A stretch of DNA of 11,439 nt from JBDUDR01 sp040002845 (GCA_040002845.1 JBDUDR010000091.1:1-11439); one strand, 5' to 3'. Positions 1 to 7,195 are shown, counted from the first letter of the stretch. A program made the numbers and translations. Notes: generated by a model from the sequence alone, not told the origin.

Positions 1-1895
1 CACGATTGCCGGCAACTGACTGGTCAATCAGTTACAAGCGCGTACGGTTTTCCTACTACACCCTGACGCCGGACGGAAGGGAGTACGCGCAATTGTGTCG
101 TGGCGGTGACACACCGCAGCCGCGACAGGACTCGCCACCAGAACCTGCCCAGGTGTTGCTCGACCCTGAACAGCTGGCTGCCGAATCCCGCCACTTCGAG
201 CTCGGACTGACCCTGGTGAGTCCGGATGAGTCCCTGCTGGCGTACTCCGTCGACACGACAGGCGACGAGGTCTACGTGTTGCGTTTCCGCGATCTGGAGA
301 CCGGCGAGGACCTTCCCGACCGGGTTCCCCGGACGTACTACGGCGGGGCTTGGAGCGCGGACTCCTCGACCTTCTTCTACACAGTCCACGACCAGGCCTA
401 CCGCCCGCACCAGATCCGGCGGCACCGGCTCGGTACGGCCGTGTCTGACGACGTGCTGGTGCTCACCGAGGCCGACGAGCGGTTCGACCTCGACATCCGC
501 GGCTGCCGCTCGGGCGATGTCATCGTCGCGTGGGCGCAGAGCCGCGACACCAGCGAGGTCTGGCTGCTGGACGCCCATAGACCTGAGTCAGCGGCACGCT
601 GCGTCCAGCCGCGAGTGGCTGGCCTGGAGTACGCGTGCGAGCACGCCCGCACCGCGGCCGGCGACCGGCTCTTCATCGTCACGAACCACGAGGCGACCGA
701 GTTCCGACTGATGTCCGCACCGCTGGCTTACCCGAGCCTCGCGAACTGGGTCGAGGTGCTCGCCGAGAACCACCCCGCGGAGCGCTTGAACGCCGCGACT
801 GCATTCGGTGAACACCTGGTGGTGAGCCTACGGCGCGACGGTGCCCTCATGCTCCGCTCCCACTCCCTCGCACAGGACGGAGGGCTCATCACACCCGGCC
901 TCGACATCACCGCATCCATCCCGGTCGGCACGTTGCAGCTCGACGAGAACCCGCTGTTCGAGGTTTCCGAGATCAACGTCGTCGAACAGTCCTACACCGT
1001 GCCGCCCGCGTGGTATTCAGTCCATCTCGGCACCGGCGAGCGGACGCTGCTGAGACGCCAGTCAGTGCCCGGCTATCAGCCGGAGCATTACGTCAACCAG
1101 CAGCTCGGCGTCCCCTCCGACGATGTCGACGTGCCGGTCACGCTCGTGCACCACGCCGAAACTCCGCTCGATGGCACCGCGCCGTGCCTGATCTTTGCGT
1201 ACGGCGCCTACGAGTCCTGCTACGAGCCGGAGTTCGACCCCGGCCTGCCCAGCCTGCTCGACCGGGGAGTGGTTTTCGCGCACGCCCACGTTCGCGGCGG
1301 TGGCGAGGGCGGCCGTCGTTGGTGGCTGGACGGCAGGCTGGACCGCAAGCAGCACACGTTCTCCGACCACATCGTGGTGGCGAACCACCTCGCGAACGGC
1401 GTGGTCGACGGCGACCGCATCGTCACCCGCGGGTTGTCCGCAGGCGGCTTGCTACAAGGCGCAGTCTTCTCCCAGGCACCAGACCGCTGGCGAGGCGTCA
1501 TCGCCGAGGTGCCGTTCGTGGACGTCGTCACGACCATGCTGGACCCCTCGATCCCGCTCACGGTGAACGAATGGGACGAATGGGGAGACCCGCGCCGACC
1601 TGCCGACTTCGCCTGGATGCTCGCGTACTCTCCGTACGACAACCTTCCCGCAGCCGGCGGTCGCCCGGACCTGTTGGTCACCGGCGCCATGCACGACCCG
1701 CGGGTGATGGTCTCCGAGCCGGCAAAGTGGGTAGCGGCGCTACGCTTCTCTGACCCGGACTGGTCTCCGCGCTGTCTGTTTCGGGTCGAGCTCGGCGAGG
1801 GTGCTCACGTTGGGCCCTCAGGCCGCTACGCGCACCTGCGCTACGAAGCGGAGATCTATGCCTGGGCACTGGAACGACTCGACCACGGGGACTGA
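1..1895 (+). CDS. ptrB: Oligopeptidase B (S9A serine peptidase), 5' end outside window
   Basis: Cytosolic serine peptidase of the prolyl oligopeptidase family that cleaves short peptides, in oligopeptidase B after Lys or Arg. The frame is open to the window edge and the first visible residues already belong to the beta-propeller. The TTG at 6 is therefore not a real start, and roughly 70-100 N-terminal residues lie upstream. The propeller occupies about the first 360 visible residues and the alpha/beta hydrolase domain the rest. Visible catalytic features are the YGAY oxyanion-type motif, the nucleophile in GLSAGG (Ser codon 1437-1439), Asp in HDPRV (codon 1695-1697) and His in GAHVGPSGR (codon 1806-1808). 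The acidic stretch EWDEWGDP (1569-1592) matches the OpdB segment that selects basic P1 residues, and SYSPYDN-like and EPAKWVA motifs are also typical. Oddities are AHVG in place of the usual GHGG and YGAYE in place of YGSYG. There is no signal peptide in the visible part. The stop codon lies 2 nt before the next gene. The S9 family call is very sure; OpdB rather than another S9A enzyme is likely. Confidence 0.9.
   Translation, partial: RLPATDWSISYKRVRFSYYTLTPDGREYAQLCRGGDTPQPRQDSPPEPAQVLLDPEQLAAESRHFELGLTLVSPDESLLAYSVDTTGDEVYVLRFRDLETGEDLPDRVPRTYYGGAWSADSSTFFYTVHDQAYRPHQIRRHRLGTAVSDDVLVLTEADERFDLDIRGCRSGDVIVAWAQSRDTSEVWLLDAHRPESAARCVQPRVAGLEYACEHARTAAGDRLFIVTNHEATEFRLMSAPLAYPSLANWVEVLAENHPAERLNAATAFGEHLVVSLRRDGALMLRSHSLAQDGGLITPGLDITASIPVGTLQLDENPLFEVSEINVVEQSYTVPPAWYSVHLGTGERTLLRRQSVPGYQPEHYVNQQLGVPSDDVDVPVTLVHHAETPLDGTAPCLIFAYGAYESCYEPEFDPGLPSLLDRGVVFAHAHVRGGGEGGRRWWLDGRLDRKQHTFSDHIVVANHLANGVVDGDRIVTRGLSAGGLLQGAVFSQAPDRWRGVIAEVPFVDVVTTMLDPSIPLTVNEWDEWGDPRRPADFAWMLAYSPYDNLPAAGGRPDLLVTGAMHDPRVMVSEPAKWVAALRFSDPDWSPRCLFRVELGEGAHVGPSGRYAHLRYEAEIYAWALERLDHGD
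1888..1891 (+). promoter_or_regulatory. Ribosome binding site of the diguanylate cyclase gene, inside ptrB
   Basis: A GGGA core (within ACGGGGA) lies in the last codons of ptrB, 6 nt before the ATG at 1898. It supports that start codon. Together with the 2-nt gap between the two genes, it suggests that both are read from one mRNA with coupled translation. Confidence 0.5.
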
Positions 1896-1897
1896 CC

Positions 1898-3439
1898 ATG
1901 GGGCATACACCGAGACGACCGCCCGGTGGCGGCTCGGTGTCTCCACAGGTGCTGGGAAGACTCGGCACCTTGCTGTCAGGTATGGCCGCCGTTGGCAACC
2001 TCGAGGACCTGCTGACCTGTGTGAACGATGCGGCCCTGGACTTGCTCGATGCCTCGTCGATCTCGATCAGCCGCTACGAGGCGGACAGCGGTGTGGTCCG
2101 CACCCTGCGCAGCTCCGGCGACCTCGGACCCGCGGAGCTCGAACGTCCCACCGACGAGGTCTACCCGCTCAGTGACTACCCGAAGCTCTTGCAGCTGGTG
2201 GAGAAGCGAGAGCTGTGGACCCTCGCCGCCGACGACGATGCGGCGGACGAGAACGAGGTGAAGCTGCTGACCTCGATCGGCAAGCAGGTGGCGATGGGCT
2301 GTCCGATGCTCATGGGACGCCGCCTGTGGGGTGAGCTCTACGCCACACGAGCGGAGCTGCGGCCGTTCGACGAGTCCGATCAGGCGATGGCCCGGGTCCT
2401 GGCTGAAGCGTTTGCGCTCGGCGTCGGCGGGCTCAACAGCGCCGAGGACCTGCGGCGCCTCGCGTACCTCGATCCATTGACCGGTCTGGGTAACCGTCGT
2501 CGAGCAGACGAGTTCCTCGCCGACTCGGTGGGTGCCGGACGCCAGGTGGTGCTCGCGCTGTGCGATGTGGACGGCCTGAAGGCTGTCAACGATCGATCCG
2601 GTCATGCTGCCGGCGACAACCTCCTGCTGGGCATCTCGATGTTGCTCAGCGAGGCTGCCGCCACCCTGCAGGACAGCGTTGCGGCGCGGATCGGCGGCGA
2701 CGAGTTCGCCTTCGTAGCGGTGGACTCGGATCCCGGGCGAGTTGCCGAGGTGCTCCAGCGGGTCATCAGCCGGGCGGCGAGATTCGAGCCGGAGGCCGGC
2801 CTGTCTTGTGGCATGGTGAGCAGCGAGCATCTTCTGGTGCCGCCCACGAGCGCCGACTCGCTCTATCACCAGGCCGACGCCGCTCTATATCGGGCCAAGG
2901 GCACGGTCGGCGGTGTTCTCGTTCAACACCAGCCGGTCCGAAATCTGCGCCTCCAGCCCGAGCGCGTTCGGCAGCTCGACGAATCGGAGCTGGTGATCCT
3001 CGAGCGCCTTGGCAGCATCGCCGGTTTCGTCCTGCACCAGATCGACGGGGCATCGTGGTGGGTCTCCATCGGGCCGCCAGGCAGCGACCACCTCGTCACC
3101 TCTGCGCGTGCCGTCACAAGAGAGGGAGAGGGGGCCGGCTCCCAGGCCACTCCCGTCGGCTCGGTCTTCGAGCTGAACGACTATCCCGCCACAGTTCGGG
3201 CGTGCCGCGGCGCCTGGTTCTACTCGCACATCCACGATCCCAAGGCGGACCCGGCGGAAGTTTCGCTGCTTGCCGAGCTCGGCTACACCGGTATCTTGAC
3301 CGCCGGCGCGACCGATGCGGCCGGACGCCGCTGGTTGGTGGAGATCTACCTCGACGAGGTGAGCTCGGAGGCTGAGGCTCACGGCGACTGGCTGTCCGAG
3401 CAGGTCATCGAGGTCGTGCGGGCGGCCGTACCAGACTGA
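1898..3439 (+). CDS. Diguanylate cyclase with GAF-like domains on both sides of GGDEF
   Basis: Predicted soluble c-di-GMP synthase of 513 aa. An N-terminal GAF-like sensor spans about residues 15-180. The GGDEF domain spans about 185-340, with DPLTGLGNR (192-200), the metal/substrate motif DVDGLKAVND (223-232), an intact GGDEF signature at 266-270 and ADAALYRAKG near 326-335. The last 150 residues look like a second, more divergent GAF module. Both sensor modules carry an [FY]-x-L-x-DYP motif (residues 90-95 and 424-430) followed by an acidic AD-x-x-EV-x-LL stretch (116-124 and 450-458). No inhibitory RxxD I-site precedes GGDEF (LQDS is at that position), so classical product inhibition is unlikely. 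There is no EAL domain, membrane segment or signal peptide. The ATG at 1898 was chosen for its spacing to the GGGA site and to the ptrB stop. The intact signature argues for real cyclase activity. The ligand of the GAF-like domains is unknown. Confidence 0.88.
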   Translation: MGHTPRRPPGGGSVSPQVLGRLGTLLSGMAAVGNLEDLLTCVNDAALDLLDASSISISRYEADSGVVRTLRSSGDLGPAELERPTDEVYPLSDYPKLLQLVEKRELWTLAADDDAADENEVKLLTSIGKQVAMGCPMLMGRRLWGELYATRAELRPFDESDQAMARVLAEAFALGVGGLNSAEDLRRLAYLDPLTGLGNRRRADEFLADSVGAGRQVVLALCDVDGLKAVNDRSGHAAGDNLLLGISMLLSEAAATLQDSVAARIGGDEFAFVAVDSDPGRVAEVLQRVISRAARFEPEAGLSCGMVSSEHLLVPPTSADSLYHQADAALYRAKGTVGGVLVQHQPVRNLRLQPERVRQLDESELVILERLGSIAGFVLHQIDGASWWVSIGPPGSDHLVTSARAVTREGEGAGSQATPVGSVFELNDYPATVRACRGAWFYSHIHDPKADPAEVSLLAELGYTGILTAGATDAAGRRWLVEIYLDEVSSEAEAHGDWLSEQVIEVVRAAVPD

Positions 3440-3452
3440 AGCCTCGCAGGCT
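3440..3452. terminator. Possible weak hairpin between convergent genes
   Basis: AGCCT-CGC-AGGCT forms a 5-bp perfect stem with a 3-nt loop directly after the stop codon of the GGDEF gene, in the 30-bp gap to the end of sthA. There is no T-run on either strand. It is at best a weak or factor-assisted bidirectional terminator. Confidence 0.2.
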
Positions 3453-3469
3453 GGGTGGCTATCGCCGTC

Positions 3470-4885
3470 TCAGGTCGGATTGGCGAGCCGATCCAGGGCT
3501 CGCAGCTTGTTGGTGGCGTCGAGTGCCGCGACCTTGTAGGCCTCCGAAAGGGTCGGGTAGTTGAAGACCGTGTCGACCAGGTAGTCCACGGTGCCACCGC
3601 ATCCCATCACCGCCTGCCCGATGTGCACAAGATCGGTGGCGCCGGTCCCGAAGACATGGACACCGAGCAGGGTCCGCTCGGTGGTGTGCACCAGCAGCTT
3701 TAACATGCCGTACGAGTCGCCGACGATCTGCCCACGTGCGAGCTCGCGGTAGCGGGAGAGGCCCACCTCGTAGGGAACCTGAGCGTCCGTGAGCTCGGAC
3801 TCGGTTGCCCCGACGTACGAGATCTCGGGGATCGTGTAGATGCCGATCGGCTGCAGCGCTGCGAGTGCATCCCCTGACTCGCCCATCGCATGCATCGCCG
3901 CCAGCCGGCCCTGCTCCATGCTCGTTGCGGCCAGCGCCGGGAACCCGATGACGTCGCCGACCGCATAGATGTGACCGACGGCGGTGCGGAAGTTATCGTC
4001 GACGCTGATCCGGCCCCGCCGATCGGGCTCCAGGCCCGCCTTCTCGAGGGCGAGTTCCTCAGTCGCTCCCTGCCTGCCGGCGGAGTACATCACGGTCTCC
4101 GCGGCTATCCGCTTGCCGCTGGTCAACGTGGTGATGGCGCCCTGTTCGCTGACCTCGACAGAGGACACCTCCTCGCCGAACCTGAACGAGACGGCCAGGT
4201 CCCGCAGGTGGAACCGGAGCGACTCAACGATCTCGTCGTCGCAGAACTCCAACATCTGCGGCCGCTGGTCGACCACGGTCACGCGAGTTCCGAGCGCGGC
4301 GAATATCGAGGCGTACTCGACGCCGACCACACCGGCTCCGACGACGAGCATGGACATCGGCACCCTGTCGAGGCCCAGGATGCCGTCGGAGTCGACGACC
4401 CGCACGTCGTCGAACGCCACCGAGTCGGGTCGTGCCGGTCGCGTTCCAGGCGCCAGCACGATCCGGTCGGCGCTCACTGTGACGTGGTCCGCGCCCTGCA
4501 GGGCCATGGTGTGCGGATCGACGAACTCCGCGGTCCCGATCAGTATGTCGACGTGGTTGCGCAGCAACTGGGCGCGCACGACCTCGACCTCGCGTCCGAT
4601 GACGTGTTGGGTGCGCGAGGTCAGGTCGGCGATGCTGATCTCGTTCTTCACTCGGTAGCTGGCGCCGTACAGCTCGCGTTGCGCCATCCCCGTGAGATAC
4701 AGCACGGCCTCGCGCATCGTCTTGGAAGGGATGGTGCCGGTGTTGACGCAGACGCCGCCGATCATGTCCCGCCGGTCCACCACCGCCACCCGGCGACCCA
4801 GCTTGGCGGCCGCGATCGCCGCCCGCTGACCGCCCGGACCGCTGCCGATCACCAACAGGTCGTAGTCGAACCCTTCAGATGCCAT
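3470..4885 (-). CDS. sthA: Soluble pyridine nucleotide transhydrogenase (Si-specific NAD(P)+ transhydrogenase)
   Basis: Cytosolic FAD flavoprotein that moves reducing equivalents between NADPH and NAD+, balancing the two pools. It has 471 aa, close to the usual 465-470. The FAD-binding GSGPGG is at 14-19, the NAD(P) motif VGAGVVGVE at 182-190 and the second FAD motif HIYAVGD at 305-311. In the place of the redox-active Cys pair of lipoamide dehydrogenases it has C46-VNTG-T51, so only one Cys remains. The C-terminal dimerisation motif is NYPTLSEAY (442-450), with Tyr where disulfide reductases have the catalytic His. Both substitutions are hallmarks of SthA and exclude lipoamide dehydrogenase or mycothione reductase. 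The ATG at 4885 places the FAD fold at the usual distance from the N-terminus; an in-frame TTG at 4921 would add 12 unconserved residues. No strong Shine-Dalgarno sequence is seen. The gene is convergent with the GGDEF gene and divergent from pepC. Confidence 0.95.
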   Translation of the reverse strand: MASEGFDYDLLVIGSGPGGQRAAIAAAKLGRRVAVVDRRDMIGGVCVNTGTIPSKTMREAVLYLTGMAQRELYGASYRVKNEISIADLTSRTQHVIGREVEVVRAQLLRNHVDILIGTAEFVDPHTMALQGADHVTVSADRIVLAPGTRPARPDSVAFDDVRVVDSDGILGLDRVPMSMLVVGAGVVGVEYASIFAALGTRVTVVDQRPQMLEFCDDEIVESLRFHLRDLAVSFRFGEEVSSVEVSEQGAITTLTSGKRIAAETVMYSAGRQGATEELALEKAGLEPDRRGRISVDDNFRTAVGHIYAVGDVIGFPALAATSMEQGRLAAMHAMGESGDALAALQPIGIYTIPEISYVGATESELTDAQVPYEVGLSRYRELARGQIVGDSYGMLKLLVHTTERTLLGVHVFGTGATDLVHIGQAVMGCGGTVDYLVDTVFNYPTLSEAYKVAALDATNKLRALDRLANPT

Positions 4886-5047
4886 GAGTCGAGAGTCCCG
4901 GAGTGGGCGTCGCGCAGGCAACCCCCTGATCTCGTAATCGCCGCAGTGATATCCCCGCGACCAAGGTCGGGTCCAGGCGTTAGAGTCGTTGGTCTAGGCG
5001 ACCCACAGCCGAAACCCACTGCTGGCATACGAAACTGGAGCACGTCG
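4886..5047. promoter_or_regulatory. Divergent control region of sthA and pepC
   Basis: This 162-bp gap must hold promoters for both flanking genes. On the plus strand TAGAGT (4981-4986) fits an actinobacterial -10 hexamer (TANNNT) and would give a pepC leader of about 55 nt; no good -35 hexamer is seen. GACCAA (4959-4964) and TTGGTC (4989-4994) form an inverted repeat that brackets this -10, and GACC-AA-GGTC (4959-4968) is itself palindromic. These are plausible operator sites. No clear sthA promoter could be chosen on the minus strand. The promoter call is an inference from motif likeness only. Confidence 0.35.
5035..5040 (+). promoter_or_regulatory. Ribosome binding site of pepC
   Basis: CTGGAG contains a GGAG core and ends 7 nt before the ATG at 5048. 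It decides the pepC start, because the same frame stays open far upstream across the antisense of sthA. Confidence 0.6.
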
Positions 5048-6382
5048 ATGGAGCGCAACCTCACACCGGACCGGATCGAGCTGCTGGCCAAGGAGTTCGC
5101 CGCGCAGCCGCCGTACCGCGTCATGCAGAACGCCGTCACGCTGACGCCGGTGCGCAGCATCGCGCTGGATCGCAGCATCCTCACCGGCATCGACCACTCT
5201 GTCTCACATCTCCTCGATGACTGGAAGCCGACCGACCAGGAGAAGAGTGGGCGATGTTGGCTGTTCGCCGGGACCAACCTGCTGCGGGCCGGCGCCTCGA
5301 AGCAGCTGGAGGTCAAGGACTTCGAGTTCTCGCAGACCTATCTGATGTTCTGGGACAAGTTGGAGAAGGCCAACCACTTCCTCGAGGCGATCATCGGCAC
5401 CTCCGACCGCGACATCGACGATCGCACCGTCGCGCACCTGCTCGGGTCGCCGTGCGAAGACGGCGGGCAGTGGAACATGTTCGTGGCGCTCGTACGGAAG
5501 CACGGACTGGTGCCCAAGGTCGCCATGCCGGAGACCAACAGCTCCTCCAACACGTCCCAGATGAACAGCGCCTTGTGCACGCTCCTGCGGCAAGGGGCCC
5601 GCGACGTCCGCGCCCGGCACGGCGAAGGCGTCGACGCGATGCGTGAGAAGAAGGCAGAGATCATGACGGTCGCGCACCGGCTGCTCTCCATCCACCTCGG
5701 CACGCCGCCGGACCGTTTCCTGTGGCAGTGGGCCGACAAGGACCGGGGGTTCCACCGCGACGGCTGGATGACGCCGAAGGAGTTTGCCGAGAAGTACGTC
5801 GCGATCCCGCTGGACGACTACGTGTGCGTGGTCCACGACCCGAGAGAGACCAGCCCGACGGGTCGTACGTTCACCGTCGAATACCTGGGCAACGTGGTCG
5901 ACGCTCCCCCGGTCACCTACCTCAACATCGAGATCGACCTCCTCAAGCAGCTGGCCATGCGGACCGTGATGGACGGCGAGCCGGTGTGGTTCGGCTGCGA
6001 TGTCGACCAGATGATGGCCAACGACCAGGGAGTCTGGGACGCCCGGCTATACGACCTCGAGTCGGTCTACGACACGAAGTTCGACCTGTCCAAGGAGGAA
6101 CGCCTCAACCACCACGAGACGTTCATGACCCACGCGATGCTGTTCACCGGTGTTGACGTGGTCGACGACGCTCCCAGGCGGTGGCGGGTCGAGAACAGCT
6201 GGGGCGACAAGAAGGCGGACCAGGGCTTCCATACGATGAACGACTCGTGGTTTGCCGAGTACGTCTTCGAGATCGCCGTACGCAAGGACCGCCTGCCCGA
6301 GGACCTTCAGGCCCGTCTCGACGACCCACCGATCGTGCTCCCCGCATGGGATCCGATGGGCGCACTCGCCGCTGGTTCGTGA
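5048..6382 (+). CDS. pepC: Aminopeptidase C / bleomycin hydrolase (peptidase family C1B)
   Basis: Cytosolic papain-like cysteine aminopeptidase, usually a self-compartmentalised hexamer, that trims peptides from the N-terminus and in some members inactivates bleomycin. It has 444 aa, the normal family length. The catalytic set is complete: Q64 (oxyanion hole) and nucleophile C70 in QEKSGRCWLFAG, H362 in THAMLFTG and N383 in VENSWG. Other family marks are FEFSQTYLMFWDKLEKAN (about 92-109), DGGQWNM (138-144), KHGLVPK (151-157) and EPVWFGCDV (311-319). There is no signal peptide. The start is set by the GGAG site at 7 nt and by the family N-terminus; the open frame reaching back to 3890 is only the antisense of sthA. 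The C-terminus extends past the last conserved FEIAV motif by about 30 residues ending in AAGS, so the C-terminal arm that reaches the active site in bleomycin hydrolase is probably not of the standard type. The next gene starts 1 nt after the stop codon if its first GTG is used. Confidence 0.95.
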   Translation: MERNLTPDRIELLAKEFAAQPPYRVMQNAVTLTPVRSIALDRSILTGIDHSVSHLLDDWKPTDQEKSGRCWLFAGTNLLRAGASKQLEVKDFEFSQTYLMFWDKLEKANHFLEAIIGTSDRDIDDRTVAHLLGSPCEDGGQWNMFVALVRKHGLVPKVAMPETNSSSNTSQMNSALCTLLRQGARDVRARHGEGVDAMREKKAEIMTVAHRLLSIHLGTPPDRFLWQWADKDRGFHRDGWMTPKEFAEKYVAIPLDDYVCVVHDPRETSPTGRTFTVEYLGNVVDAPPVTYLNIEIDLLKQLAMRTVMDGEPVWFGCDVDQMMANDQGVWDARLYDLESVYDTKFDLSKEERLNHHETFMTHAMLFTGVDVVDDAPRRWRVENSWGDKKADQGFHTMNDSWFAEYVFEIAVRKDRLPEDLQARLDDPPIVLPAWDPMGALAAGS

Positions 6383-6383
6383 A

Positions 6384-6896
6384 GTGGCCTCGAGCCAGCT
6401 GGGCAGGAAAGCAGCTGCTGCGATAGGCCGGGTAGCGCGCGGGTCAGCATCACTGACCGATCGGGTCCGGCGCTCGCGCTCCGTGCGGAGGCCGGTGTAC
6501 TCGCCGCCGCGAGGCGTTCGAGTCGAGTACGCCCCCAACCCGGACGGGCGGCCCGACCCCGGTGAGATCGTATGGACCTGGGTCCCCTACGAGGACGATC
6601 CCCGGCAGGGTAAGGATCGCCCGGTGCTCATCATCGGTCGAGACGGTGCCGAGCTGGTGACGTTGATGCTCACGAGCAAGGACCATGACCGAGATACGGA
6701 GCAGGAGGCCCGGCTGGGTCGCCACTGGGTCGACATCGGCACCGGCGACTGGGACGTGCAACGCCGAGCCAGCGAGGTACGGACCGATCGGCTGATCCGG
6801 GTCGACCCGGCAGCCGTGCGGCGCGAGGGCGCCGTCCTCGATCGCCAGCGCTTCGACCACGTGGTCGCAGCTGCCCGCGAGCACGGTTTGGCCTAG
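6384..6896 (+). CDS. Solitary PemK/MazF-family protein (putative endoribonuclease toxin fold)
   Basis: The C-terminal 115 residues match the PemK/MazF fold. They begin with GEIVW (codons from 6561), followed by KDRPVLII and LMLTSKDHD, where the RPVL strand and the TS pair are family landmarks. A conserved-looking SEVRTDRLIRVD stretch follows. MazF proteins are usually mRNA-cleaving ribonucleases held by an antitoxin. Here no antitoxin gene is visible on either side, so the protein may be a domesticated relative. It carries a WVPYEDDPRQ insertion between the first two strands, in the usual place of the S1-S2 loop. The start is uncertain. GTG at 6384, 1 nt past the pepC stop, gives 170 aa with a basic, low-complexity N-terminus. 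GTG at 6495 gives 133 aa, close to the usual size, with a CGGAGG only 3 nt upstream. It is likely co-transcribed with pepC. Toxic activity is not shown by the sequence. Confidence 0.75.
   Translation: MASSQLGRKAAAAIGRVARGSASLTDRVRRSRSVRRPVYSPPRGVRVEYAPNPDGRPDPGEIVWTWVPYEDDPRQGKDRPVLIIGRDGAELVTLMLTSKDHDRDTEQEARLGRHWVDIGTGDWDVQRRASEVRTDRLIRVDPAAVRREGAVLDRQRFDHVVAAAREHGLA
6442..6458. repeat. Perfect 6-bp palindrome with 5-nt loop before the MazF-like core
   Basis: GGTCAG-CATCA-CTGACC lies between the pepC stop and the GTG at 6495. It is in the leader if that GTG is the true start, or in the N-terminal codons otherwise. The same hexamers occur in opposite order just after the gene stop. It could be an operator, an mRNA hairpin, or chance. 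Confidence 0.4.
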
Positions 6897-6929
6897 CTGA
6901 CCGATCTCTCGGCGGTCCCCGCTGGTCAG
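6897..6929 (+). terminator. Hairpin directly after the MazF-like gene
   Basis: CTGACC (6897-6902) pairs with GGTCAG (6924-6929), and inside it GCGG (6912-6915) pairs with CCGC (6919-6922). The structure begins at the first base after the stop codon. No T-run follows, so it is a weak or factor-dependent terminator or an mRNA-stabilising end, not a classical intrinsic terminator. Confidence 0.3.
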
Positions 6930-6960
6930 AACGATCCTGGGGTTAGCAAATCCGTGTCCA

Positions 6961-7180
6961 GGAGGCTGTCGCAAAAGGCGCCCTCTCGTGCGACGCAGAC
7001 ACTCGTCTGAGGGCGCCGACCGGGTCTGCGGGGGCTGGCTGGGCCACAAAGTGTGACGGTGATGCTGTCCGGTGACCCGGTCGACTACCGGAACGTCGCA
7101 TTTTGCGCTGCCCGACCGGGGCCGTCGGTTGGCAGCACAGCCAGCCGCTGATGCGGATCCCTCAAAGCGCAACAGCCTCC
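6961..7180. repeat. 220-bp non-coding segment bounded by imperfect inverted repeats (possible MITE or insertion remnant)
   Basis: The left end GGAGGCTGTCGC (6961-6972) and the reverse complement of the right end, GGAGGCTGTTGC (7169-7180), agree at 11 of 12 positions. The segment fills most of the 299-bp gap between the MazF-like gene and hrpA. It contains no credible reading frame and no transposase remnant that I can recognise. The outer flanks show no clear target-site duplication. It may be a short non-autonomous element that now supplies the hrpA terminator, or simply a chance match of the two ends. Confidence 0.35.
6973..7017 (-). terminator. Intrinsic terminator of hrpA
   Basis: A perfect 9-bp inverted repeat, GGCGCCCTC (6977-6985) with GAGGGCGCC (7009-7017), has a 23-nt loop that can fold a small AGAC/GTCT hairpin (6997-7008). 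On the minus strand the stem is followed directly by TTTT (complement of 6973-6976). That is the order expected of a rho-independent terminator about 180 nt past the hrpA stop codon. On the plus strand no T-run follows, so it mainly serves hrpA. Confidence 0.65.
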
Positions 7181-7195
7181 CAGGGCCCCGGCGAG

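Noticed and set aside
1976..2869. 297-codon minus-strand frame opposite the GGDEF gene
   Set aside because: Typical high-GC antisense shadow; the plus strand carries intact GGDEF motifs.
4886..4921. TTG start at 4921 for sthA
   Set aside because: It adds 12 residues not expected in SthA; the ATG at 4885 gives the usual length and distance to the FAD-binding motif.
3890..5047. Long in-frame extension of pepC to 3890, giving an 830-aa protein
   Set aside because: The extra part is antisense to sthA and has shadow-type composition. The family N-terminus and the GGAG site both place the start at 5048.
6450..7172. 240-codon minus-strand frame across the gap and the MazF-like gene
   Set aside because: It is antisense to the MazF-like gene, lacks a ribosome binding site and shows no domain. 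Its start lies inside the inverted-repeat segment, so I considered a transposase remnant but recognised none.
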